Assembly: GCA_045807125.1 (NCBI GenBank)
Contig: JBJMHZ010000042.1
Coordinates: 248,001-312,000 of the forward strand
DNA length: 64,000 nucleotides
Source: JBJMHZ01 sp045807125
Lineage (GTDB): Bacteria; Actinomycetota; Actinomycetes; JAWWOL01
Reading direction: 5' to 3'
Each line of letters opens with the position of its first letter. Position 1 is the stretch's first letter. This document shows, piece after piece, positions 24,316 to 32,131 of the stretch. The translations under genes were made by a program, and so were the position numbers. The notes beneath the pieces were generated by a model. It was not told the origin of the DNA. It did no database searches and saw only the letters and a list, made by a program, of their open reading frames with translations.

Positions 24316-25239
24316 TCAGCGGATCGTGACCTGGCGTCCAGCGAGCGCCCGGCGCGCGCGCAGCTCGTCCTCGCTCAGCGGCCGCGGATCGGCGACGGCC
24401 TCGTCGAGCATGCGGGCCAGCCGGGCGACCGGCTCCTCGATGTCGCCGGCGCCGATCGAGCTCGCGAGGTCCCACACCGGCACGACGAGCCCGTGCGCCC
24501 TGAACGAGCCGATGTAGCGCGTCGAGGGGCCCAGCGTCAGGCCGTCGGCGGCGAACAGCCGCGCCAGTGCGTCGAGCGCCGGCTCCTCGTCGTGCCCGAG
24601 CACCCACCGCAGGTGGTTGCGCTCCGGCATCCGGCACCAGTACGCCGCCGTCACGCCCGGCAACCGCGTGGTCGGCACGACTGCGCTGTTAGCCCGCTCC
24701 AGCGAGGCGCGCACCTCGTCGTCGACCGCACCGGTTCCGTCCAGCCAGAAGTCGAAGCCGGCCTGGACGTGCACCTCGATCGGGCCGTCCGTCAGCAGAT
24801 CCTGCAGGCGACGCCCTGGCGCGGGCAATCCGGTCGGCGTCACGGAGCTGCCGGGCGGCGACGCGAGCGCCTGCTCCAGCGCCACCGCGAGATCGCGGCT
24901 GACGTCGCCTGACCTGGCACCGACCTGCAGACCGAGGAAGACGGTGCCATCGGCCCGTACCATCGCCGGCCATGCCATCGGCAGCACGGTCGCGACGGTG
25001 ACGCGCCGCTCGGGATCGTCGGCGAGCCGTACGTCGAACGTCGCCGCAGGCACGATCTCTCGCAGCGCCACCCACTCCGGCTCGCCGGGCAGTCCGGCGA
25101 AGGGGCGCGGGTCGAGCGCCAGTGCCGCGCGATCACCGGCGCCGTGACAGTTCTTGTAGCGGCGGCCCGATCCGCACGGGCACGGCTGCCGCGGTCCGAC
25201 CGTCGCTTCGCTTGTGGCGGGTCGGCGTCGGCTGACGAT
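24316..25239 (-). CDS. DUF5926 family protein with N-terminal SEC-C motif
   Basis: The frame encodes an N-terminal SEC-C zinc-binding motif (PCPCGSGRRYKNCHG, about 19 residues in) followed by the DUF5926 domain (from ALREIVPAATFDV to the C-terminal RRALAGRQVTIR). SEC-C motifs bind zinc and occur in SecA and many small proteins. No ATG, GTG or TTG lies in frame between the SEC-C motif and the upstream stop at 25324-25326. The first standard start, GTG 25071, would delete SEC-C. The best candidate is ATC at 25237-25239, six bases after GGAG, giving the expected basic N-terminus. The start is therefore unproven; the product is unknown. Confidence 0.82.
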   Translation of the reverse strand: MVSRRRPATSEATVGPRQPCPCGSGRRYKNCHGAGDRAALALDPRPFAGLPGEPEWVALREIVPAATFDVRLADDPERRVTVATVLPMAWPAMVRADGTVFLGLQVGARSGDVSRDLAVALEQALASPPGSSVTPTGLPAPGRRLQDLLTDGPIEVHVQAGFDFWLDGTGAVDDEVRASLERANSAVVPTTRLPGVTAAYWCRMPERNHLRWVLGHDEEPALDALARLFAADGLTLGPSTRYIGSFRAHGLVVPVWDLASSIGAGDIEEPVARLARMLDEAVADPRPLSEDELRARRALAGRQVTIR

Positions 25240-25364
25240 AGCGGTCTCCGGCAGGAAGCGATGGGCGAGACGACGGGGTGGGCGCGACGTACGGGGGAAA
25301 CGCCGCGCCCACCGCCGGTTACCTTACTCGTGCGACCGGGTCAGGCAAGTCGGCGAGCTGGGCG

Positions 25365-27290
25365 TCACGACCCCGCAGCGACGGGCAGGTGCAGCTCGAG
25401 GCAGGCGCCCTTGTCGCGCGGTGCGACGCTCACCCGGCCGCCCTGCGCCTCGACGAGCTGCCGCACGATGTAGAGCCCGAGCCCGACGCCGCCGAACCGC
25501 CGGCGATTGCCCGCATCGGCCTGGTAGAAGCGGTCGAAGACTCGATCCGCGTGCCCGCTGGGGATCCCGACGCCCTCGTCCTCGACGCTGATCCGCACCT
25601 CTTCCCCGGCGGCCGTCGCCGAGACCCGCACCGGTCCGCCGTCCGGCGAGTACTTGATGGCGTTCTCGAGCAACTGACCGATGACGTTGTCGAAGGCGAT
25701 CCGGTCGATGAGGATCGGCGGCAGCCCGGTCGCTACGTCGAGCTCGATGCTATGCCGGTCGGGGAAGTGACCGAACGCCGCGACCGCGGCACGCAGCGCG
25801 CTCCCCACGTCGAGCGGCACCGGTGAGAGCGGGAACGCGCCCGCGCCCGCTCTCGTGCCGAGCAGCAGCTGCTCCACCAGGGCGGCCAGCGCCTCGGTCC
25901 GCTGGACGATCACCTGAACGGCGCTCTGCCGCTCGGTGTCCCGCAAGTCGTCCCATCGGTGCAGCAGCGTCTCGGCGAATCCCTTCATCACGGTGATGGG
26001 CGTGCGCAGCTCGTGGCTCGTGGTGGCGAGGAAGAGGTCCTTGGCCTCCTCGAGGTTCTTCGGCTGGGTGATGTCGCGGAAGTCGACGACCCGCTCGTCC
26101 GTGCCGGCGATCGGGGTCACCAGCACCTCGATCCAGCGACCGCTCGGCAGCTTGTGGTCGAGCGCCTGCCCGCCCTGGAAGGGCAACGGGAACGGCAGCG
26201 GAGCGCCGATGATCTGATCGGCCGCCAGTCCGGTCATCGTCTCGGCAGCCGGGTTCCATTGCCGCACGGCGCCGTCCGCGCCGATGACCGCCACCCCGTC
26301 GGCCATGGCGTCGATCACGGCGCGCTCGTGCTCGCGCCGCCGGATGGCGTCGCCGTACGCGTGGGCGTTGGTGAGCGCCGCGCCGGCGTGCCCGGCGAGC
26401 AGCTCGAGCGCGTCCAGCTCGTCCTGGGTGACGACGCGATCGGGCCGGTCGAAGAAGACGCACAGTCCGCCGGTCACCTCGCCGTTGACGACGGTGCGGG
26501 CCACCGCGAGCGTGCGCAGGCCGGGCAGCTCGTGGCGGATCGACGGCGGAGCGCCGGGGTAGCTGTCGATGTCGCCGACCATCGCCGGCCGGCCGGACTC
26601 GATCAGCTGCTCGAGCACCGTCCTGCTGAGCGCGAAGCGCTCGCCCAGCACCTCCCGCGGCAGCCCGGACACCGCTGCGATGACCATCTCGTCGCCCTCG
26701 ACGATCGCGTAGCCGGCCGCCCGCGCACCGAGCAGGTCGACGCCACTGTCGCTGATGCGCCGCAGGATGCTCGGCAGGTCGAGGTCGGAGTTGAGGTCGA
26801 CGACGATCCCGTGCAGCCGCTCGGTCAGGTCGGTACGGGTGCGCAGTGCCCGGCCCTGCACGCGCTGCTCGGTGATGTCGCGGAACACGCTGATGACCGC
26901 CCCGACGCTGCCGTTGGGCGCATGCACGGGGCGATGATCGGCGAGCACCTCGACGGCACGCCCGTCGCGGTGCACCAAGGTGAGCTCCACGGGCGCGGTC
27001 GTCGGCGCGGGGGCGAGCCCGGCGGTGAGGCCGGTGGCCGGCCCGGTGACCGGCGGAGCCGAGACCGCCTGCTGCCACAGCAGGTGCAGCGTCGTGGACG
27101 AGCACGGGGCCGGCCGGCCGATGGCCTCGGCGGCCGAGTAGCCGAGCAGGCGCTCGGCGGCCGGGTTCCACACCAGCACCTGGCCGGCCCGATCGGTGAC
27201 GACCACGGCGTCAGCCGCGTGAGTGACGAGGACCTCGGGCAGCGCTTGCTCGAGCTCCGGGGGCAGCGGTGAGTCGATGGTCACGTGCAC
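25365..27290 (-). CDS. PAS-GAF-PAS sensor histidine kinase
   Basis: The 641-residue soluble kinase has a PAS domain (about 15-140), a GAF domain (about 150-305, with GGLCVFFDRPD), a second PAS (about 315-410), a HisKA dimerisation domain with the H-box ATTSHELRTPI, and a HATPase with N-box NVIGQLLENAIKYSPDG, G1 DEGVGIP, F-box FDRFYQ and G2 GGVGLGLYIV. No membrane helix is visible, so it senses cytoplasmic signals. No response regulator is adjacent: an orphan kinase. The frame is open far upstream into the GDPD gene; GTG 27290 (GAGG about 11 bases ahead) or 27284 is the likely start. Confidence 0.93.
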   Translation of the reverse strand: MHVTIDSPLPPELEQALPEVLVTHAADAVVVTDRAGQVLVWNPAAERLLGYSAAEAIGRPAPCSSTTLHLLWQQAVSAPPVTGPATGLTAGLAPAPTTAPVELTLVHRDGRAVEVLADHRPVHAPNGSVGAVISVFRDITEQRVQGRALRTRTDLTERLHGIVVDLNSDLDLPSILRRISDSGVDLLGARAAGYAIVEGDEMVIAAVSGLPREVLGERFALSRTVLEQLIESGRPAMVGDIDSYPGAPPSIRHELPGLRTLAVARTVVNGEVTGGLCVFFDRPDRVVTQDELDALELLAGHAGAALTNAHAYGDAIRRREHERAVIDAMADGVAVIGADGAVRQWNPAAETMTGLAADQIIGAPLPFPLPFQGGQALDHKLPSGRWIEVLVTPIAGTDERVVDFRDITQPKNLEEAKDLFLATTSHELRTPITVMKGFAETLLHRWDDLRDTERQSAVQVIVQRTEALAALVEQLLLGTRAGAGAFPLSPVPLDVGSALRAAVAAFGHFPDRHSIELDVATGLPPILIDRIAFDNVIGQLLENAIKYSPDGGPVRVSATAAGEEVRISVEDEGVGIPSGHADRVFDRFYQADAGNRRRFGGVGLGLYIVRQLVEAQGGRVSVAPRDKGACLELHLPVAAGS

Positions 27291-27334
27291 GAGTGTGCCG
27301 CCTCGGGGCTGATCCGGCAGGCCGGTCCGCCCGA

Positions 27335-28192
27335 TCAGCGGGTGGCGGCGACCCGGCGGCGCACGAGCGCCGGCCGGTTGGTGATGACGGCGTCGACGCC
27401 GAGCGAGAGCACGTAGTCGATGTCGTCCGGTGCGTCGACCGTCCAGACGTGGACCGGGTGCCCCATCGCATGCGCCCGCTCGACGTACGCCGGGTGCCGG
27501 CGCAGCACCGGCAGGGCAGGGCCGGCGATCCGCACCCGAGCCGGCAGCAGGCCGTCGCGCATGCGAAGCGGCAGCCAGCGCATCAGCAGGACCGTGGGCA
27601 CCTGCGGCGCGAGCGCATGGATGCGGCGCAGGCTGATGCTGGAGAAGCTCATCGTGCGCACCCGCGGCGGCTCGTCGCCGCGCACCTGGTGCAGGCCGAA
27701 GCGGGCGAGCAGCGCCACGAGCGTCTGCTCCACCAGCCCGGCGTAGCGGGTCGGGTGCTTGGTCTCGATGGCGAGCTCGACCCGCCGGGGCGCGTCGACG
27801 ACGAGGGCGAGCAGCCGCTCGAGCGTCAGGACGCTCGACACGTCCCAGTCCGGCTCCTCGTCCCACGCAGCGGTGATCTCCGGCTCCCGCCGCCAGGCCG
27901 GTACGCGGCGCTGCCGGGCTCGCCAGTCCGAGAAGTCGAGATCGGCCAGGGCGGCGAGCTCGAGCGTCGACACCCGGCCGCGGCCGTTGGAGGTGCGGTC
28001 GACCCGGCCGTCGTGCACGCAGACGAGATGCCCGTCGCGGGTGAGCCGCACATCGCACTCCAGCGCGTCGGCACCGTCGTCGAGGGCCTTGCGGTAGGCC
28101 GCGAAGGTGTGCTCGGGCACCTCGTCCGAGGCGCCTCGGTGCGCGATCACCTGCGGCGCCGGCTGCTGGCCTGGCCATGCCACGCGGCCCAT
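27335..28192 (-). CDS. glycerophosphodiester phosphodiesterase
   Basis: The 285-residue protein has the GDPD signature: VIAHRGASDEVPEHT near residue 15 (catalytic His and Arg), LECDVRLTRDGHLVCVHD near 44 (Glu/Asp metal ligands and second His), ELAIETKHPT near 138, and the C-terminal VHVWTVDAPDDIDYVLSLGVDAVITNRP. It hydrolyses glycerophosphodiesters to glycerol-3-phosphate and an alcohol. ATG 28192 is preceded by AGAAGGCGAG. No signal peptide is seen, so the enzyme is cytoplasmic. The histidine kinase follows 44 bases downstream. Confidence 0.94.
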   Translation of the reverse strand: MGRVAWPGQQPAPQVIAHRGASDEVPEHTFAAYRKALDDGADALECDVRLTRDGHLVCVHDGRVDRTSNGRGRVSTLELAALADLDFSDWRARQRRVPAWRREPEITAAWDEEPDWDVSSVLTLERLLALVVDAPRRVELAIETKHPTRYAGLVEQTLVALLARFGLHQVRGDEPPRVRTMSFSSISLRRIHALAPQVPTVLLMRWLPLRMRDGLLPARVRIAGPALPVLRRHPAYVERAHAMGHPVHVWTVDAPDDIDYVLSLGVDAVITNRPALVRRRVAATR

Positions 28193-28245
28193 GCTCTCGC
28201 CTTCTCGCCGATCGCCGGTCACCGACCCGCCGCCACCACGGTCGA

Positions 28246-29289
28246 TCACGCCGCGGCGTAGTAGCCGGCGGCGGCGGCGACGTACGCGACGAGCAGCGCG
28301 CCACCCCACCACCGGCTGCCCCTGCCGCGCGCCACGACCGCGGCCGGCAGGATCACCGCCACCGCCATCGTGGCGATCTCGACCGGCCGGAACGCCAGCG
28401 GCAGCGGCGTCATCGCGTACGAGACGAGGACGACGAGCGGCACGACCATCAGGGCGACCTGCGCGCTCGAGCTCAAGGGGATCTCGGCGGCCAGCTCGAT
28501 GTTGCCTCGCGAGGCGATCACGATCGCGCCGCCATGCTCCGCCGCATTGCCGATGATGGCGACGATGACCGCGGCGACGAAGAACTCGTCGAGCCGCGCC
28601 GACCGCGAGAAGTCCTCGACCGACCCGGTGAGCGCCTCGGAGACGAATGCGGTCGCGACCGCCGACATCGCCAGCACCAGCATCGCGGTGCGCAGCGACC
28701 AGGCGCCCAGGACCCGTTCCTCGTCCCGCTCGGCAAGGTGGCGGGCGCGCTCCCGCACGACGCTGCGCACGGTGAGGACGACGTAGATGCTCAGGAGCAG
28801 CACCGCGATCGGCACGGTGAGCGCGGGCATGGGGCGGGTGTCGTGCCCGTCCCAGCCGTGCGCGGCTGCGGGCACCGCGAAGAGAACCACCGCGAGCGCC
28901 ACCTGCGCGAGCCAGGTGAGCCCGGTGCGCCGGTTGAGCACGCCGCCGCGCCCGACCATCAAGGTGGCGCCGAGCACGAGCAGGAGGTTGCTCACCACGC
29001 TGCCGGTGAGCGAGCCGCGGACGAAGTCCAGCAGCCCGCGATGGATAGCGAAGAGGGCGATGATGAGCTCTGGTGCGTTGCCAAAGGTCGCGTTGAGCAG
29101 GCCGGCGACCGCGGGGCCGGTGTGCTCGCCGGCCTGCTCGGTCGCCTCGCCGATGACGTAGGCGAGCGGCACGAGCGCCAGTGCGCTCAGCGCGAACAGC
29201 ACCGTGCCGTTCGCACCCGCCAGGTCGGCGGCGAGGTCGATCGGTACGAGCAGCAACGACCACCACAGCAGCGCACGCATCCGCCCCAT
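28246..29289 (-). CDS. Ca2+/H+ antiporter, CAX family
   Basis: The 347-residue protein has about 11 membrane segments and both alpha-repeats of cation/proton exchangers: LLNATFGNAPELIIALFA near residue 70 and AIIGNAAEHGGAIVIASRGN near 245. The first repeat glutamate (GNAPE) and the second (GNAAE) are the cation-binding residues. It should export calcium in exchange for protons. ATG 29289 is the start, and the GDPD gene follows 53 bases downstream. Confidence 0.93.
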   Translation of the reverse strand: MGRMRALLWWSLLLVPIDLAADLAGANGTVLFALSALALVPLAYVIGEATEQAGEHTGPAVAGLLNATFGNAPELIIALFAIHRGLLDFVRGSLTGSVVSNLLLVLGATLMVGRGGVLNRRTGLTWLAQVALAVVLFAVPAAAHGWDGHDTRPMPALTVPIAVLLLSIYVVLTVRSVVRERARHLAERDEERVLGAWSLRTAMLVLAMSAVATAFVSEALTGSVEDFSRSARLDEFFVAAVIVAIIGNAAEHGGAIVIASRGNIELAAEIPLSSSAQVALMVVPLVVLVSYAMTPLPLAFRPVEIATMAVAVILPAAVVARGRGSRWWGGALLVAYVAAAAGYYAAA

Positions 29290-29353
29290 CCTCGCTCACG
29301 CGGATCGGGCCTCCGGCGGCGGCTCCGGGGGCACCCCGGTCGAGGAGCGGCCG

Positions 29354-30736
29354 CTAGCGCGGGCGGGCGCGCCGGCTCATCATTCCGGATGGCACGGCGA
29401 GCGCGGCCGCCACGGCGAACGACAGCACCGACGCACTCATCCACGACTGCCAGGTGAAGTGCAGCCAGGAGTCGACGTCGGCCCACCACGTCGCCCACGG
29501 CCCGAAGTCCGGCGCGTACACCATCTGGTAAGTCACGACGCCGAGCAGCCAGGGGATCAGCATCGCCCAGCGGGCGGGCGCGGTGGGACTCACGTCCCAG
29601 GTCCGGCGACCGCCGAGCAAGAAGTAGTCGACGGCGAAGACCGCGAACATCGGGACGAACACCGACCCGAGGATCGAGAGGAAGTTCGCGTAGTCGCCGA
29701 TGCTCAGCCAGAGCGCCAGCCCGGTCGTGACGGCGCCGACCGCCACTGCGAAGACCCGCCGGTCGACGCGCGGCAGCACGTTCTGCGCGGAGACGACCGT
29801 GGAGTACGCGTCGGCGAAGCTCTGGTCGAGCTCGCGCAGCGCGATGACGCCGAAGGCCAGCCAGCCGACGGGCACCGCGATCAGCGCGCCGAACATGTCG
29901 TGCTGGAGCACGGTGGCGTCGTCGCTCGCGTGCACGACCGTGACGAGCGCCAGCACGCCGAGCGCGTAGTAGGCGATCTGGGTCACCGAGTAGCCGATGA
30001 GGGTGGCCCCGAACGCCGAGCGCACGGAGCGGGAGTGCCGCGAGTAGTCGCTGGCGAGCGGGACGTACGACACGGCCACGGCGATCACGTAGTCGGTGGC
30101 CATCCAGAAGCCCGACCACGACGAGCGCGGCGGGGACGACACGTGGTGCGTGAGCAGCTGCGCGAACAGGTAGACGGTGGCGACGGCGACCGCCGCGACC
30201 GCGTACCGCCGAAGCACCCGCACCGAGCCGAGTGGACGCAGCGCCATGACGGTGGTCAGCGCGCCCGCGACGACGACGTACGGCCAGCGCACGCCGTGCC
30301 AGGGCAGCAGCTGCTGGGCCGCCGCGGTGATCGCGACGATCTCGAACACGCCCCACCCGATGAGCTGCACGACGTTGAGCAGCGTCGGGAGGTAGGACAC
30401 CCGCGCGCCGAGCAGCCCGCGCAGCAGCACCATCGACGGCGCCCCTGTCTGCGCGCCCGGCACGGCGGCGAGCGCGACGAGCAGGGTGCCGAGCAGGGTG
30501 CCGACGACGATCGCGAGCAGGGCCGCGCCGAGCGGCAGCCACGCACCGCCCGCGCCGGCGGGCGCGAGGACGAAGATCGCCCCGACCGGGCCGAGGATGC
30601 TGACGCCGAGGTTGCCCCACAGCCCGAGCTGGTCGGCGAACGACAGCACCTTGGGCGGCGGCTGGTCGAGGGTGAGCGGCGCCTCATTGCCCGGCGCCGG
30701 GCGGGTGGAGAGGACGGGATCAGCGGTGGCCGTCAT
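29354..30736 (-). CDS. cytX: CytX-type hydroxymethylpyrimidine permease (NCS1 family)
   Basis: The 460-residue protein is an NCS1 nucleobase permease with about 12 membrane segments. Typical elements are FADQLGLWGNLGVSILGPVG near residue 33, PSMVLLRGLLGARVSYLPTLLNVVQLIGWGVFE, PLASDYSRHSRS and SIGDYANFLSILGSVFVPMFAVFAVDYFL. It sits directly behind a TPP riboswitch, which assigns it to thiamine supply: import of the pyrimidine precursor HMP (CytX) rather than cytosine. No other thiamine gene is in the window. ATG 30736 begins MTATADPVL, immediately after the riboswitch. Confidence 0.92.
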   Translation of the reverse strand: MTATADPVLSTRPAPGNEAPLTLDQPPPKVLSFADQLGLWGNLGVSILGPVGAIFVLAPAGAGGAWLPLGAALLAIVVGTLLGTLLVALAAVPGAQTGAPSMVLLRGLLGARVSYLPTLLNVVQLIGWGVFEIVAITAAAQQLLPWHGVRWPYVVVAGALTTVMALRPLGSVRVLRRYAVAAVAVATVYLFAQLLTHHVSSPPRSSWSGFWMATDYVIAVAVSYVPLASDYSRHSRSVRSAFGATLIGYSVTQIAYYALGVLALVTVVHASDDATVLQHDMFGALIAVPVGWLAFGVIALRELDQSFADAYSTVVSAQNVLPRVDRRVFAVAVGAVTTGLALWLSIGDYANFLSILGSVFVPMFAVFAVDYFLLGGRRTWDVSPTAPARWAMLIPWLLGVVTYQMVYAPDFGPWATWWADVDSWLHFTWQSWMSASVLSFAVAAALAVPSGMMSRRARPR

Positions 30737-30741
30737 GGCGC

Positions 30742-30826
30742 ATGCTCCCTACGCCGGCATTACCCGGTCAGGTTCAGGCGGTCGGCGGCCCTAGCCGCCC
30801 TCTCAGCCCGGTGGTGCCCGAGCTCC
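30742..30826 (-). promoter_or_regulatory. TPP (thiamine pyrophosphate) riboswitch
   Basis: On the minus strand the leader contains the conserved THI-box elements in order: GGGCACCACCGGGCTGAGAGGG, a variable GC hairpin (GGCGGCTAGGGCCGCC), GACCGCCTGAACCTGACCGGGTAATGCCGGCGTAGGGAGC. The CTGAGA, CCTGAACCTGA and GGGTAATGCCGGCGTAGGGA blocks are the ligand-contacting core. The 3' end, GGGAGCATG, is five bases before the cytX start codon, so control of translation initiation is likely, as is usual in actinobacteria. Confidence 0.96.
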
Positions 30827-30861
30827 CGCGGTCGAGCGATCAGCGTACGCCCCGTGCCGGG

Positions 30862-31194
30862 TCAGGCGACGGCGGGTGGACCACCGGTCTCGCTGACCAT
30901 CGGTCGGCCGGCGGCCGCCCAGGCGATCATCCCGCCGTCGAGGTTGACCGCGGTGCGCCCGTGCGCGTTGAGGAAGGCGGTGGCCTGCGCCGACCGGGAA
31001 CCCACGCGGCACACCACGACCACCTCGCGGTCGGCCGGCACGTCCGCGAGCCGGGCCGGCAGGTGGCCGAGCGGCAGGTGGACCGCGTCGGGCACGTGCC
31101 CGGCGCTCCACTCCTCCGGCTCCCGCACGTCGAGGACGTAGGCGTCGGCCGGCACGGCGACAGCGCCGACCGACGGGACGGACCGTGGGCGCAC
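30862..31194 (-). CDS. rhodanese-like domain protein
   Basis: The 110-residue single-domain protein has the rhodanese fold: AYVLDVREPEEWSAGHVPDAVHLPLG, the active-site loop VVCRVGSRSAQA with the catalytic Cys near residue 71, and NLDGGMIAW at the end. It should transfer sulfane sulfur to an acceptor such as cyanide or a thiol protein. The frame is open to 32283, but GTG 31194 has AAGGAG six bases upstream and gives the usual length for this family. Divergent from the HAD gene, with 63 bases between starts. Confidence 0.9.
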   Translation of the reverse strand: MRPRSVPSVGAVAVPADAYVLDVREPEEWSAGHVPDAVHLPLGHLPARLADVPADREVVVVCRVGSRSAQATAFLNAHGRTAVNLDGGMIAWAAAGRPMVSETGGPPAVA

Positions 31195-31245
31195 GGGGTC
31201 TCCTTGCGTCGGGAGGCCCATCGTGACGCAGCCGGGGCTGCCCCG

Positions 31246-31251
31246 GACAAT
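31246..31251 (+). promoter_or_regulatory. possible -10 element for leaderless HAD mRNA
   Basis: GACAAT ends six bases before the GTG at 31258. A GGGAGG stretch touches the GTG but is too close to act as a ribosome site, so a leaderless start is plausible. No -35 is clear. Confidence 0.32.
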
Positions 31252-31257
31252 CGGGAG

Positions 31258-31989
31258 GTGCCGCTGCTCCTCTGGGACGTCGACCTCACTCTCGTCGTGA
31301 CCGGCTCGGCGGGCCGGGACGTCTTCGACGCCGCGGTCGAGGCGGCGCTGGGCCGCCACCCCGGCGATCACGGCGTGCGGATGGCCGGCAAGACCGATCC
31401 GCAGATCGCGAGGGAGATCCTCGCCTTCGCCGCGGTCGCCGAGGCCGAGCACGACAGCCACCTGCCCACCGTGCTCGAAGCGCTCGAGAGCGGGCTCGCG
31501 GCCGAGGCCGCGCGGATCGGTGCCGAGGGCCACGCCCTGCCGGGCGTCACGGACCTGCTCGCCCGGCTGGCCGCGCACCCCTTCGTGGTGCAGACGGTGC
31601 TGACCGGCAACATCCGTCCCAACGCGGCGGTGAAGGTGGGCGCGTTCGGCCTCGACCGGTGGCTCGACCTCGACGTCGGCGCCTACGGCAGCGACTCGCC
31701 GATCCGCGCCGACCTGGTGCCGGTCGCGGTGGCGCGGGCCGAGCTGCGGTACGGCCGGCGCTTCCCGCCAGAGCGCACCTGGGTGATCGGCGACACCCCG
31801 CTCGATCTTGCTTGCGCCCGCGCCGGAGGGGTCCGCTGCCTGCTCGTGGCGACCGGCCACCACCCGTACGACGAGCTCGCCGCCACCGGTGCCGACGCGG
31901 TGGTCCACGATCTTCGGAGTACCGTCGAGTTGACCCGGTTGCTGCTCGATGGGGACGACTCGCCCACTTTCTCCGGCAACGTGGCGTGA
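31258..31989 (+). CDS. HAD-superfamily hydrolase
   Basis: The 243-residue protein has motif I LLLWDVDLTLVVTG near residue 5 (DxD-type nucleophile), a helical cap, motif II VVQTVLTGNIRPNA near 107, the motif III lysine in NAAVKVGAF, and motif IV WVIGDTPLDLACARAGG near 173. It resembles phosphoglycolate-phosphatase-like enzymes; the substrate is not determined. GTG 31258 is the only start that gives a full motif I with a short leader. Confidence 0.88.
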   Translation: MPLLLWDVDLTLVVTGSAGRDVFDAAVEAALGRHPGDHGVRMAGKTDPQIAREILAFAAVAEAEHDSHLPTVLEALESGLAAEAARIGAEGHALPGVTDLLARLAAHPFVVQTVLTGNIRPNAAVKVGAFGLDRWLDLDVGAYGSDSPIRADLVPVAVARAELRYGRRFPPERTWVIGDTPLDLACARAGGVRCLLVATGHHPYDELAATGADAVVHDLRSTVELTRLLLDGDDSPTFSGNVA

Positions 31990-32131
31990 CCAGGAGATTG
32001 CCCTGTGCTGATGAGCCAAACCGCCCAACAAACGCTCCGCCGGACGGATCAACCTGGCACACTGACCTCGCGACCGGCCCGGTACTGCGAGAGGGTAGGG
32101 GTCGACGGGCGGGGACGCGGCGAGGAGCGCG

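Noticed and set aside
25750..27171. 473-codon minus-strand frame antisense in phase to the histidine kinase
   Set aside because: The real kinase motifs (H-box, N-box, G1, G2) are in the other minus frame; this one is Arg/Gly/Ala-rich without domains.
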